A stretch of 64,000 nucleotides of DNA from an uncultured Clostridia bacterium (GCA_945874765.1 CAMCHQ010000004.1:1-64000), one strand, 5' to 3'; shown: positions 1 to 8,104, numbered from the stretch's first letter. The notes: generated by a model from the letters alone, not told the origin. Numbers and translations: made by a program.

Positions 1-21
1 ACGCTTTTCGGGGACCCCGAA
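1..21. repeat. Dispersed palindromic repeat, copy 1 (partial)
   Basis: Contains CTTTTCGGGGACCCCGAAA, a palindrome that recurs inverted near 7924 and in a variant form near 41249. The left part is cut by the window edge. Its function is unknown; it behaves like a REP-type intergenic unit. Confidence 0.5.
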
Positions 22-57
22 ACAGAGATGCTCAATCGCCTCTGTCTTTTTTTATTT
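22..57 (+). terminator. Intrinsic terminator of an upstream off-window gene
   Basis: The stem ACAGAG/CTCTGT is followed by a long T-rich run. It lies in the space before a converging minus-strand gene and would end a plus-strand transcript entering from the left edge. Confidence 0.5.
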
Positions 58-103
58 TTGGGGCTCTTTGAGTCCTTTTTGTTTTTTTATGTCACATTCA
101 TAA

Positions 104-628
104 TTATATCCCATAACTTGATGTAATCGGGTCTTTGAAAAGCGGAATAAGCGGTGGGGCGAAGGTGAAAAGAATAAATATTGTGCTCATAACAATAAAT
201 AAAACTACTGCACTAACGGTTTCGCTTTTTTTCTGCATTTTTTCACTTTTTAAGATAATGTAATCAATCAAAAATGCGACAAATACACCGAAAAAAAACG
301 AAAGAATATTGAGAAAGTCAATATTTCTTCCGATTATGCCCGAATATGTGTAGAAAAACGAAAGAGTAGACGTCATACCGATAAATACGCCGATAAATTT
401 CGCAGGTAAAATTTTTATGTCTTTTATGATGAAAATTTGAATAATGCTCCATATTAAATACGGAAAGAATATTAATTTTAAATGTTCCCACGGGCTTTCG
501 TTAATCGGGCAAAACAGTGCGGCAATAATATTTTCGTGTGTCCATTCATATACAAAATGCGCAAGCGTGCCTGTTATGCTTACAAAAATAAAGCCGATAA
601 TATCGTATTTAAGTAACTTTTTGCTCAT
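104..628 (-). CDS. DUF6512-like integral membrane protein
   Basis: A 174-residue protein that is almost entirely hydrophobic, with about five predicted membrane segments. The early segment HFVYEWTHENIIAALFCPINESPWEHLKL has the shape of a small clostridial membrane family I recognise as DUF6512 (family assigned from memory). No catalytic motif is visible and the biochemical role is unknown. The start is supported by an AGGTGA ribosome site about 6 bases upstream. The gene stands alone, facing the left edge and divergent from tRNA-Ser. The function should be left open; the membrane location is secure. Confidence 0.7.
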   Translation of the reverse strand: MSKKLLKYDIIGFIFVSITGTLAHFVYEWTHENIIAALFCPINESPWEHLKLIFFPYLIWSIIQIFIIKDIKILPAKFIGVFIGMTSTLSFFYTYSGIIGRNIDFLNILSFFFGVFVAFLIDYIILKSEKMQKKSETVSAVVLFIVMSTIFILFTFAPPLIPLFKDPITSSYGI

Positions 629-686
629 TTTATCACCTGCTTTATTATATGTTATAAATATATGTATTATAAATTGAAATATTTGC

Positions 687-715
687 TTGACATTTTGTTT
701 AACTTATGATAAAGT
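687..715 (+). promoter_or_regulatory. Promoter for tRNA-Ser
   Basis: TTGACA at 687-692 and TAAAGT at 710-715 are separated by 17 bases, placing transcription start about 45 bases before the tRNA. The -35 is perfect and the -10 matches 4 of 6. Confidence 0.55.
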
Positions 716-770
716 ATAACACGCACGAGATGTGCAAAACTTAATCTTGACAGGTTTAACCCGTCAGCTT

Positions 771-861
771 GCAGAAGTACTCAAGTTGGTGACGAGGCGC
801 CCCTGCTAAGGGCGTAGGTCGGGCAACCGGCGCGAGAGTTCGAGTCTCTCCTTCTGCGCCA
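771..861 (+). tRNA. tRNA-Ser (anticodon GCU), CCA encoded
   Basis: The acceptor arm GCAGAAG pairs with CTTCTGC. The anticodon stem CGCCC/GGGCG (798-802/810-814) encloses the loop CTGCTAA with anticodon GCT at 805-807. A long variable arm (TAGGTCGGGCAACCGGCG region) marks this as a class II serine tRNA. The T-loop reads TTCGAGT. The 3' CCA is encoded at 859-861. A strong terminator follows immediately, so it is transcribed as a single-gene unit from the promoter near 687. It reads AGU/AGC codons. Confidence 0.95.
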
Positions 862-897
862 AAAAAGGAAGTGTCATTTTTGACACTTCCTTTTTTG
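862..897 (+). terminator. Intrinsic terminator after tRNA-Ser
   Basis: AAGGAAGTGTCA and TGACACTTCC form a near-perfect stem with a T-rich loop, followed by six T residues. It begins directly after the tRNA CCA. Confidence 0.85.
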
Positions 898-1227
898 ATG
901 TAAAGAACAGAGAATCGAACAAGGCAATTCGAAGAATAGAAACAGTCCGGCAGACTGTTTCGGTGCCTGCGTGCGTGCCGAAGAAAGCTTTAGCTTTCAA
1001 TGGGCGAGTCTCTCCTTTTTTTACTTATTCATTATTCACTTTTCACTCTTCACTCCTTGTGAATAAAATTTTTTAAAAACGCTCTACAGTTTAGTAACAT
1101 CTTGAAATACTTTTAACACTTGATGTAAAATGTATTTGCATTTATGAGAAATAAAATGGTATTTTTGAGGCTGGGAACTCCCAAATAAGAGGCAGATTGA
1201 TTTTTATCATTCTGTCTTTTATTTTTC
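898..1227. other. Gene-free region with tRNA-like and palindromic debris
   Basis: No credible gene is seen. It contains a perfect hairpin AAACAGTC/GACTGTTT near 941-961 and a 13-base copy of the tRNA-Ser 3' portion (CGAGTCTCTCCTT) at 1005-1017. A reversed T-arm-like stretch lies near 905-920, and a low-complexity CATTATTCAC-type tract follows around 1025-1060. A weak hairpin plus T run sits at 1190-1220. It may be remnant material left by an insertion at the tRNA end. Confidence 0.4.
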
Positions 1228-1257
1228 TTGAAATTCATACATATTATATTGTATAAT
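1228..1257 (+). promoter_or_regulatory. Promoter for rimM-trmD
   Basis: TTGAAA (1228-1233) and a perfect TATAAT (1252-1257) with an 18-base spacer, ending 16 bases before the rimM start. Confidence 0.6.
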
Positions 1258-1273
1258 AACCGTTGGTGATTTA

Positions 1274-1783
1274 ATGAAACAGTTTTTAGAGGTGGGAAAG
1301 CTTAATAATACCCACGGCATTAAGGGCGAGCTTAAAATGCAGCTTTGGTGCGATGATATTGATTTTTTGAAACAGTTTAAAACCTTGTATTTTGATAATA
1401 AAGGGGAAAAGAGTGTTGACGTTTTGTCTGTCAGAGCTCAAAAAAATCTTGCTATTATCAAATTAAAAGGTATTGATAGTATAGAACAGGCAGAGCAGAT
1501 TAAAGGCAAAATTCTTTATTGCAACCGTGATGATGCCGAAATTGATGAAAATTCAAATTATATTGCCGACCTTATCGGCTGCACTGTTGTTGATGTCGAT
1601 ACAGATGAAAAATACGGCAAAATTTGCGACGTGTTAAATTACGGCTCTTGCGATATTTATGATACAATGTCAGACGGTAAACATATTTTAATTCCCGCAA
1701 CACCCGATATTGTTAAGGAAATTGATACTAAAGAGCAAATTGTTAAAATTAAGGCGATGAAAGGGCTTTTTGATGAGAATTGA
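1274..1783 (+). CDS. rimM: Ribosome maturation factor RimM
   Basis: A 169-residue protein, the usual length. It binds ribosomal protein S19 and helps mature the 16S rRNA 3' domain of the 30S subunit. The N-terminal family signature VGKLNNTHGIKGELK is present (residues 7-21), followed by the beta-barrel RimM N domain to about residue 85 and a C-terminal PRC-barrel-like domain (ADLIGCTVVDVD onward). GGTGATTTA precedes the ATG. The 3' end overlaps trmD by 11 bases, so the two are translationally coupled. In many Firmicutes this pair follows ffh and rpsP; here it has its own promoter instead. Confidence 0.95.
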   Translation: MKQFLEVGKLNNTHGIKGELKMQLWCDDIDFLKQFKTLYFDNKGEKSVDVLSVRAQKNLAIIKLKGIDSIEQAEQIKGKILYCNRDDAEIDENSNYIADLIGCTVVDVDTDEKYGKICDVLNYGSCDIYDTMSDGKHILIPATPDIVKEIDTKEQIVKIKAMKGLFDEN

Positions 1784-2504
1784 TATAATGACGCTTTTCC
1801 CCGATATGTGCAATGCGGTTTTGAGCGAGTCGATAATCGGCAGAGCGCGTCAGGCAGGAAAAGTTGAGATAAACTGTGTTGATATAAGAAATTATACTCT
1901 TGATAAGCACAGACGTGTTGACGATAAGCCTTACGGAGGCGGAATGGGTATGATTATGGCGCCGCAGCCTATATATGATTGCTATAAGGCGATTTACGAG
2001 GATATAGGTGCAAAACCGCATTTGATTTATCTTACTCCGCAGGGTAAAACTCTTACTCAGCAAAGGGTTAAGGAGCTTTCAAAACTTGATAATCTTGTAC
2101 TTCTTTGCGGTCATTATGAGGGCATTGACGAAAGAGTTATTGAGGAACTTGAACCGGAGGAAATCTCTGTCGGCGATTACGTTTTAACAGGCGGTGAGCT
2201 TCCGGCGCTTATTCTTGCCGACTCGGTTTCAAGAATGCTTCCCGGTGTTTTGAGTGATGATGAATGTTTTGAGGAGGAAAGCCATTTTAATTCTCTTCTT
2301 GAATATCCGCAATATACTCATCCATCAAGCTGGAACGGCAGAGAAGTCCCTGAAATTCTCCTTTCAGGTCATCACGCAAAGGTTGATGAATGGAGACGTC
2401 AAAAATCGCTTGAACGTACATATAGACGTCGCCCCGATATGCTTGAAAATGCAAAACTTGATAAAAAAGATAAAGAATTTTTGTCGAAATTTGAAAAAGA
2501 ATAA
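1773..2504 (+). CDS. trmD: tRNA (guanine-37-N1)-methyltransferase TrmD
   Basis: The SPOUT-class enzyme that methylates G37 next to the anticodon using S-adenosylmethionine, preventing +1 frameshifting. About 243 residues, full length. Visible hallmarks are the N-terminal IDIMTLFPDMCNAVLSESIIGRA, the KPYGGGMGMIM loop, and the knot region LCGHYEGIDERVIEE followed by EISVGDYVLTGGELPALIL. I use the ATG at 1773, where MRIDIMTLFP matches the family start. A TTG one codon earlier is possible. The gene overlaps the end of rimM. Confidence 0.96.
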   Translation: MRIDIMTLFPDMCNAVLSESIIGRARQAGKVEINCVDIRNYTLDKHRRVDDKPYGGGMGMIMAPQPIYDCYKAIYEDIGAKPHLIYLTPQGKTLTQQRVKELSKLDNLVLLCGHYEGIDERVIEELEPEEISVGDYVLTGGELPALILADSVSRMLPGVLSDDECFEEESHFNSLLEYPQYTHPSSWNGREVPEILLSGHHAKVDEWRRQKSLERTYRRRPDMLENAKLDKKDKEFLSKFEKE

Positions 2505-2585
2505 AAAATTATGTGAAATGTGCACAAATACGGCGGACAATTTTTATTTGAAATTAACAAGTCAAACGAAGTTGAAGTTTAATTG

Positions 2586-2613
2586 TTGACCGATTTCAAT
2601 TTGGTGGTATAAT
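2586..2613 (+). promoter_or_regulatory. Promoter for HPr gene
   Basis: TTGACC (2586-2591) and TATAAT (2608-2613), 16-base spacer. It leaves a leader of roughly 70 bases before the HPr start. Confidence 0.65.
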
Positions 2614-2688
2614 ATGTAATAAAGAAATGAAAACACTTATATTAACCACAATATATTGTACTTTTTTAATTAATGAGAGGTTTTAGTT

Positions 2689-2952
2689 ATGTTCGTTAAA
2701 GATGTTAAGGTAGAAAATCAGGTTGGTCTTCACGCTCGTCCTGCAACTTTCTTTATCCAGAAAGCTAACGAGTTTAAATCATCAATTTGGGTTGAAAAGG
2801 AAGAAAGAAGAGTAAACGCAAAGAGCCTTTTAGGTGTTCTTTCACTTGGCATTATGGGCGGAACAGATATTCGTATTATTGCTGACGGTTCAGACGAAGA
2901 GGCAGCAGTTGAAGGTCTTGTATCTCTTGTAAAGTCAGGCTTTACTGAATAA
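2689..2952 (+). CDS. ptsH: Phosphocarrier protein HPr
   Basis: An 87-residue PTS phosphocarrier that relays phosphate from enzyme I to sugar-specific enzymes II. The catalytic histidine sits in GLHARPAT (about residue 15). The regulatory serine of Gram-positive HPr lies in NAKSLLGVLSLGI (about residue 46), where HPr kinase/phosphorylase acts for carbon catabolite control. A strong GAGAGG ribosome site and its own promoter support monocistronic expression. Enzyme I is not in the window. The intact His-15 makes a Crh-type paralogue, which lacks that histidine, less likely. Confidence 0.93.
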   Translation: MFVKDVKVENQVGLHARPATFFIQKANEFKSSIWVEKEERRVNAKSLLGVLSLGIMGGTDIRIIADGSDEEAAVEGLVSLVKSGFTE

Positions 2953-2993
2953 TAGACTTGCAGCGGATAAAACGCACAGATATTTTAAACATT

Positions 2994-3030
2994 GTAGGGG
3001 CGACCTTCGGTCGCCTCGTTTTTTATTTTT
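2994..3030 (+). terminator. Hairpin repeat acting as terminator after HPr
   Basis: GTAGGGGCGACC, a short loop and GGTCGCC form a strong stem followed by T-rich sequence. The same unit recurs at 8005 and 8059, so this is a dispersed repeat that may double as the HPr terminator. Confidence 0.6.
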
Positions 3031-3049
3031 GCATTTTTTAATCGAATAC

Positions 3050-3078
3050 TTGATAATAAATTGCTTTTATGATATAAT
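3050..3078 (+). promoter_or_regulatory. Promoter for secreted protein gene
   Basis: TTGATA (3050-3055) and TATAAT (3073-3078) with a 17-base spacer. The leader is about 40 bases and contains AAGGGGA before the start. Confidence 0.7.
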
Positions 3079-3127
3079 TAAATTGAAATATGATTCGTCA
3101 TATTAAAAAAATTAAGGGGATTTAATT

Positions 3128-4306
3128 ATGAAAAAGATTTTATGCGTGCTTTTAAGTTTGATTATGAGTGCAAGCTTAATTGCAATTCCGCTCAGTGCTC
3201 AGGCAGAAACCAAATATTGGGTGGATATGAACTTTGCCAAGGACAATATTGAGGGTCTTAGAAACTATATCAAAACCAAAGGATCAACAAATGATGACGG
3301 TGATAAGTATATTCAATACTATTATGAAAAATTCAATTATAATTATTTGATAATTTACGAAACCAAAACAGGCGCTCTTGATTTTTGGGCGGATTTCGAC
3401 GGCGACGAATACGTTGATATGTATTATGCATATCCTAATGTAAATCCTGAATTGCTTGTTAATTTAGGCTCATCTTATGTTTTGGCAAAAGCTGATTTCG
3501 ATGTCAATTATTATAACTATCAGGATATTAATTTGACTGTCACCAAGGCTAACGGCGATTATTCAAACGAGGATGTGCAACATTACGGCAACCTTTCTCT
3601 TAAAGCCGCAATTGAGGGTTGGAATAACTGCCTTATTGATAATACTTCTTACACATTGGCGTCAATCGGTTTTAATTCCTTGTGTAATCATAATTTGACA
3701 AGATCTTACTATGCAGCAACTCTCGGCAGTGACGGTTTGATTGAGGATTATTGCTATAAATGCGGATATCACGAGGATACGGATATTCCTTGCGTGTCGA
3801 AGGTAAAACTTTCCAAAAAATCATTTACTTATAACGGCAAAACTCAAAAGCCGAGCGTAACCGTTGTTGATTCTAAGGGTAATATTGTAAGTGCCGAAAA
3901 TTACAATGTAAGCTATTCGAATTCGGGAAGTAAGAAGGTCGGAACTTACGGAATTTATATTTCCTTTATCGGTTCCAAATATTCAGGCTCTGTTTCATAT
4001 ACTTATCAAATTACTCCTAAGTCAACCTCAATTTCTTCTCTTAAAGGTGCAAAAAAGAAGATAAATGTTAAGTATAAAAAACAGACCTCGCAAACAAACG
4101 GCTATCAAATTCAGGTAGCGACAGATAAAGCGTTTAAGAAGAATAAAAAGACAGTAACGGTTAATAAAAATAAAATAACCTCTGCATCTGTAGCTTCTCT
4201 TAAAGCAAAGAAAAAGTATTTCGTCCGTGTTCGCACCTATAAGACCGTAAACGGCAAGAAAGTTTATTCCGATTGGTCAAAGGTAAAGACGGTAAAGACT
4301 AAATAA
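3128..4306 (+). CDS. Secreted surface protein with Ig-like and C-terminal Fn3-like modules
   Basis: A 392-residue protein with a classical signal peptide (KK, a hydrophobic core, then SAQA, residues 1-27). Residues about 28-215 are an acidic, Tyr/Asp/Asn-rich domain of unknown function. Residues about 225-300 (VKLSKKSFTYNGKTQKPSV onward) resemble the bacterial Ig-like or MBG type. Residues about 300-392 are a basic Fn3-like repeat ending YFVRVRTYKTVNGKKVYSDW. The same C-terminal module closes the proteins at 52608 and 54757. No sortase signal or enzyme motif is seen. Likely cell-surface; the ligand is unknown. Confidence 0.75.
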   Translation: MKKILCVLLSLIMSASLIAIPLSAQAETKYWVDMNFAKDNIEGLRNYIKTKGSTNDDGDKYIQYYYEKFNYNYLIIYETKTGALDFWADFDGDEYVDMYYAYPNVNPELLVNLGSSYVLAKADFDVNYYNYQDINLTVTKANGDYSNEDVQHYGNLSLKAAIEGWNNCLIDNTSYTLASIGFNSLCNHNLTRSYYAATLGSDGLIEDYCYKCGYHEDTDIPCVSKVKLSKKSFTYNGKTQKPSVTVVDSKGNIVSAENYNVSYSNSGSKKVGTYGIYISFIGSKYSGSVSYTYQITPKSTSISSLKGAKKKINVKYKKQTSQTNGYQIQVATDKAFKKNKKTVTVNKNKITSASVASLKAKKKYFVRVRTYKTVNGKKVYSDWSKVKTVKTK

Positions 4307-4316
4307 TTTTATATTA

Positions 4317-4357
4317 AGCGTCGTAATTCCAAATTTTTACGGCGCTTTATTTTTTTA
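4317..4357 (+). terminator. Intrinsic terminator
   Basis: AGCGTCGTAA and TTACGGCGCT pair with one G-U, followed by TTATTTTTTT. It ends the secreted-protein transcript. Confidence 0.8.
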
Positions 4358-4400
4358 CCCATTTGTGTTATACTTATAAAAAACTTAGGCAGGTGATTTA

Positions 4401-6221
4401 ATGACTGAAAAAGAACTTCGCAAAAAGGCAATGGCTTTACCGCTTCAGCCGGGCGTATATATAATGAAAAATAAAGATAAAAAGATTATATATATCGGCA
4501 AGGCGAAAAAACTTAAAAACCGTGTTTCTCAATATTTCGGCAGTCATACAAATCATTCGCTTAAAGTAATAAGAATGGTTGAAAATGTAAACGATTTTGA
4601 TTATATCCTTTGTGACAGCGAGTTTGAAGCGCTTGTTTTGGAATGTTCGCTGATTAAACAGCACCAGCCAAAATATAATATCTTGCTTAAGGATGATAAA
4701 GGCTATAATTATATTAAAATCACTAAAGAGCAATTTCCGAAAATCAGCGAATGTAAACAAATGGCTGATGACGGCGCTTCGTATATCGGACCTTATACTT
4801 CTAATTTCTCGGTTAAACAGGCGGTTGACGAAACACTCAGGATATTTAAACTTCCTCGTTGTAATAAAAAATTCCCAAAAGACTATAAAAAGAGCCGACC
4901 ATGTTTAAACGGCTTTATGGGTATATGCTGTGCACCGTGTGCAGGCAGAATATCGCTTGACGAATATGCAGATAATATTAATGAAGCAATCGCTTTTATT
5001 AAAGGCGGAAGTGTTAAAGCGGTTAAGAAAATGGAAGAGCAAATGCTTGAGTGCTCGGAAAATTTGCAGTTTGAAGAGGCGGCTAAGCTCAGGGACAGAA
5101 TTAAGGCTATTAAAAATCTTGAGGAAAAGCAAAAAGTTGTGTCTATCAATGTGCCTGAGGAGGACGTGTTTGCCCTTGTAAACGGAAAGAAAAAAGCGTG
5201 CTTTGAGGTTATCAGGTTTGAACACGGAAAACTTACCGATACCGAATTTTGGCTTATTGATTCTGTCGATGATTTGCCTCAGGCGAGATTTGAACTGATT
5301 GAACGTTATTATTCAATGCGTGACAGAGTTGCCTCACGTATTGCCGTTGACGGTGAAATAGAGGACGAGGAGCTTTTAAAAGAATTTCTTGAAGATAAAA
5401 AGCAGAAAAAGGTTGAATTTATCCACCCACAAAAAGGCGAGCATTTGTCAATCGTCAATATGTGTATTTCAAACGCAAACGAGCATTTGGCTCAGCAGCA
5501 GGGCAGGCTCGGCAGAGAAATTGCAACCTTGGAAGAACTCAAAAATCTTTTGGGCTTGGATAAAATGCCCGAATATATCGAATCTTACGATATTTCGCAT
5601 ACTTTCGGTGCGGATAACGTTGCCGGTATGGTTGTTTTTCATAACGGCAGACCGATGAAAAGTGCGTATAAACGCTTTGCCATTAAGGGCTTTGACGGTC
5701 AAAATGATGTCGGCTCTATGCAGGAGGTTTTAACACGTCGTTTCAATCATTATTATAATGATGAAGAGGGAAGCACGTTTAAAATTTTGCCCGATTTGAT
5801 TTTGCTTGACGGCGGTGAGCCGCAGGTTAGGGCAGTTTTACCGGTTGTTGCGTCAATGGGACTTAATGTTCCCGTTTTCGGTATGGTTAAGGACAGTAAG
5901 CACAGAACACGTGCAATCGCAGTCGGCAACGGGGAAATAGAAATTAATTCTCACCGTCAGGTATTTACTCTTGTTTCAAATATTCAGGAGGAAGTGCACC
6001 GCTTCGCAATATCTTATCATCATAACAAACATAAAAAGAGTACCCTTTCAACTTCTCTTACAAAAATTAACGGTATAGGCGATGCAAAGGCAAAGGCTTT
6101 GATGAAATATTTTAAAACCATTTCCGCAATTAAAGAGGCTGATGTTGAAAAATTACAGCTTGTTTCGGGTATTTCGGAAAAAAACGCACAGGAAATTTAT
6201 AATTTTTATCATAATTTGTAA
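4401..6221 (+). CDS. uvrC: Excinuclease ABC subunit C
   Basis: A 606-residue, full-length UvrC, the nuclease that cuts both sides of a lesion after UvrAB recognition. The GIY-YIG nuclease domain is at residues about 14-95 (GVYIMKNKDKKIIYIGKA). A cysteine cluster CLNGFMGICCAPC lies near 170, and the UVR motif that contacts UvrB near 200-240. The RNase H-like endonuclease domain is at about 380-540 (YDISHTFGADNVAGMVVF, LLDGGEPQV). Two helix-hairpin-helix motifs lie at the C-terminus (INGIGDAKAKAL). AGGTGATTTA precedes the ATG. It stands apart from uvrAB. Confidence 0.97.
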   Translation: MTEKELRKKAMALPLQPGVYIMKNKDKKIIYIGKAKKLKNRVSQYFGSHTNHSLKVIRMVENVNDFDYILCDSEFEALVLECSLIKQHQPKYNILLKDDKGYNYIKITKEQFPKISECKQMADDGASYIGPYTSNFSVKQAVDETLRIFKLPRCNKKFPKDYKKSRPCLNGFMGICCAPCAGRISLDEYADNINEAIAFIKGGSVKAVKKMEEQMLECSENLQFEEAAKLRDRIKAIKNLEEKQKVVSINVPEEDVFALVNGKKKACFEVIRFEHGKLTDTEFWLIDSVDDLPQARFELIERYYSMRDRVASRIAVDGEIEDEELLKEFLEDKKQKKVEFIHPQKGEHLSIVNMCISNANEHLAQQQGRLGREIATLEELKNLLGLDKMPEYIESYDISHTFGADNVAGMVVFHNGRPMKSAYKRFAIKGFDGQNDVGSMQEVLTRRFNHYYNDEEGSTFKILPDLILLDGGEPQVRAVLPVVASMGLNVPVFGMVKDSKHRTRAIAVGNGEIEINSHRQVFTLVSNIQEEVHRFAISYHHNKHKKSTLSTSLTKINGIGDAKAKALMKYFKTISAIKEADVEKLQLVSGISEKNAQEIYNFYHNL

Positions 6222-6329
6222 AAATAATTTTAATTGACTTGACTATTATTTTTGTAATTTGTATAATGATAAATGATTTATTAAAAGGGCTTTGACTTTT
6301 TTAATTGAAATTTTAGAGGAATTTGACGT

Positions 6330-6872
6330 ATGATGCGAGTAATTACAGGCATTGCACGTGGCAGAAGGCTTGAAACCTTGCCGGGTGAGGATGTCACAAG
6401 ACCTACAACGGAATCAGTCAAGGAAGCTGTTTTTTCTATGATTCAGTTTGAAATTGAAGATAAAAATGTGCTTGATTTGTTTGCAGGCTCGGGTCAGCTC
6501 GGCATTGAGGCACTTTCAAGAGGCGCTAAAAAATGTACCTTTGTTGAAAACAACAGGCAGGCTTATAAAATCGTAGAGGATAATATTAAGCATTGCAAAC
6601 TTGAACAGGGTGCAAGAATAGTTATGAGTGACGCTTATGCTTTTCTTGCAAGAAGAGATGCTTTTGATATCGCATTCCTCGACCCGCCGTATAAGCAGGG
6701 AATTATTGATAAATGCTTACCGCTTCTTTTGCCTATGATGAGCGAGGACGGTGTAGTTATTTGTGAAACCTCACGTGATGAGGAACTTCCCGAAAAACTT
6801 TTAGGCTTTTATGCTGACAGAGTGAGAAATTACGGCAAAACAAAGATTACCCTTTACAGAAGGGAGTCATAG
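6330..6872 (+). CDS. rsmD: 16S rRNA (guanine-966-N2)-methyltransferase RsmD
   Basis: A 180-residue Rossmann methyltransferase that modifies G966 of 16S rRNA in the 30S subunit. The N-terminal MRVITGIARGRRLETLPGEDVTRPT is the family signature. The SAM site is VLDLFAGSGQLGIEALSRGA (residues about 47-66), and the catalytic FLDPPY lies near 116. AGAGGA lies 9 bases before the first of two adjacent ATGs. It is followed 1 base later by coaD, a standard pairing in Firmicutes. Confidence 0.95.
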   Translation: MMRVITGIARGRRLETLPGEDVTRPTTESVKEAVFSMIQFEIEDKNVLDLFAGSGQLGIEALSRGAKKCTFVENNRQAYKIVEDNIKHCKLEQGARIVMSDAYAFLARRDAFDIAFLDPPYKQGIIDKCLPLLLPMMSEDGVVICETSRDEELPEKLLGFYADRVRNYGKTKITLYRRES

Positions 6873-6873
6873 T

Positions 6874-7365
6874 ATGAAAATTGCTATTTGTCCGGGTAGT
6901 TTTGACCCGATTACTTTAGGCCATAAGGATATTATTGAAAGAGCGGCGCAGCTTTTTGATAAAGTTATCGTTTTGGTGCTTAACAATAATTCCAAAACAC
7001 CTATGTTTACTCTTGAAGAGAGAATGGATTTTATTAAAAGATGCGTTGATGAGGATAATGTTGAGATTGATACATATTCCGGTCTTTTGGTTGATTATGC
7101 CAAGGAGCATAACGCAAGCGCATTGATTAAGGGGCTTCGTGCTGTGTCTGATTTCGATTATGAATTTCAGCTTGCACTTATTAATAAAAGTCTTTATCCT
7201 AAGATTGAAACCCTGTTTTTACCGGCTAAGGGCGAAAATATGTTTTTGTCCTCAAGTATGGTTAAAGAGGTTTGTACGCTCGGCGGTGATATTTCATCGT
7301 TCGTTCCGCAGGAAATACTAAATGATATTTATAAAAGATGTAAAGGAGACGGCAAAAATGACTAA
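6874..7365 (+). CDS. coaD: Phosphopantetheine adenylyltransferase
   Basis: A 163-residue enzyme for the penultimate step of coenzyme A synthesis, joining ATP and 4'-phosphopantetheine to dephospho-CoA. The nucleotidyltransferase motif PGSFDPITLGH is at residues 7-17 and the second signature FLSSSMVKEV near 127-136. Length and motifs are standard. It sits directly behind rsmD and overlaps the next gene by 8 bases, so all three are probably one operon. Confidence 0.96.
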   Translation: MKIAICPGSFDPITLGHKDIIERAAQLFDKVIVLVLNNNSKTPMFTLEERMDFIKRCVDEDNVEIDTYSGLLVDYAKEHNASALIKGLRAVSDFDYEFQLALINKSLYPKIETLFLPAKGENMFLSSSMVKEVCTLGGDISSFVPQEILNDIYKRCKGDGKND

Positions 7366-7918
7366 TACAGATATTTTACTTGAAGATTTAGAGGACGTTC
7401 TTGATGACGCAACATCAATTCCTTTGAGCAAAAAGTATGCAGTTGATGTAGACAAAATTAAGACTATTATTGAGGATATCCGCCTTAATACTCCTCAGGA
7501 AACAAAGCAGGCTAAGGCTATTGTTGATTCAAGAAACAATATTCTTGAAGAGGCTAAAAAGGAAGCTGCCGATATCATTGCCAAGGCACAGGAAGAGGCA
7601 AGAGAACTCGTAGCACGTGACCAGATTACTCAGACTGCTCAGGCTGAAGCTGCCGACATTATCGCTAAAGCTAAGGAACAGGGCAATTCCTATATTTCCG
7701 ATGCTCAAAATCAGGCTTCCGATATTCTCGGCAATGCTACAAATCAGGCTAACGAGATGGTTACTACAGCGCAGAATAAGTCAAGAGAAATGCTTACCGC
7801 TGTTAATAACTATGCAGATGATACTCTTCTTTCAATTGATGATTCTCTTTATAAGGCACTTGCAGATGTCCGCAGAATCCGTCAGGGTATCGAAAACACT
7901 CAAAACAAGAATAAATAA
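7358..7918 (+). CDS. Coiled-coil protein cotranscribed with coaD
   Basis: About 186 residues from the ATG at 7358, chosen because AAAGGAGA lies 8 bases upstream. The long helical middle (residues about 40-165) is rich in Ala, Glu, Gln and Lys with repeats such as EAADIIAKAQEEA and QASDILGNATNQA. It resembles the b/E/H stalk subunits of ATP synthases or a DivIVA-like rod. No membrane segment or catalytic motif is seen. The 8-base overlap with coaD implies translational coupling. Similar proteins often follow coaD in Clostridia, but the role is unknown. Confidence 0.65.
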   Translation: MTNTDILLEDLEDVLDDATSIPLSKKYAVDVDKIKTIIEDIRLNTPQETKQAKAIVDSRNNILEEAKKEAADIIAKAQEEARELVARDQITQTAQAEAADIIAKAKEQGNSYISDAQNQASDILGNATNQANEMVTTAQNKSREMLTAVNNYADDTLLSIDDSLYKALADVRRIRQGIENTQNKNK

Positions 7919-7922
7919 TTTC

Positions 7923-7960
7923 AGTCGGGGTCCCCGAAAAGTGTGAGCTTTTTGGGGAAA
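7923..7960. repeat. Dispersed palindromic repeat, copy 2
   Basis: GTCGGGGTCCCCGAAAAG followed by AGCTTTTTGGGG. This is the inverted form of the unit at the left edge of the window and related to 41249. It sits directly behind the coaD-operon stop and could also end that transcript. Confidence 0.5.
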
Positions 7961-7984
7961 AGGAAAAAGAAACGGATTGTTTAT

Positions 7985-8088
7985 TATGAATTTCTTTCGA
8001 CGTCGTAGGGGCGACCTTTGGTCGCCCGTTTCTTAAATATGGAATTTCTTTCAACATCGTAGGGGCGAACATTGTTCGCCCTTTATTT
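7985..8088. repeat. Tandem pair of GTAGGGGCGA hairpin repeats
   Basis: Two diverged units with a 54-base period. Each has GAATTTCTTTC, a short link and then GTAGGGGCGA followed by a GGTCGCC or GTTCGCC closing arm. A third unit of the same hairpin lies at 2994. The arms have compensatory differences (GGCGACC/GGTCGCC versus GGCGAAC/GTTCGCC), so pairing is preserved. Confidence 0.65.
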
Positions 8089-8104
8089 TTTTTACAAAAA
8101 ACTC

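Noticed and set aside
806-1000. A 64-codon minus-strand open frame overlapping tRNA-Ser
   Set aside because: It reads through the reverse complement of the tRNA and its terminator; a spurious frame often mis-annotated near tRNAs.
1190-1220. A terminator or attenuator before rimM
   Set aside because: The hairpin is imperfect (one mismatch, one G-U) and lies upstream of the rimM promoter, with no upstream gene to end.
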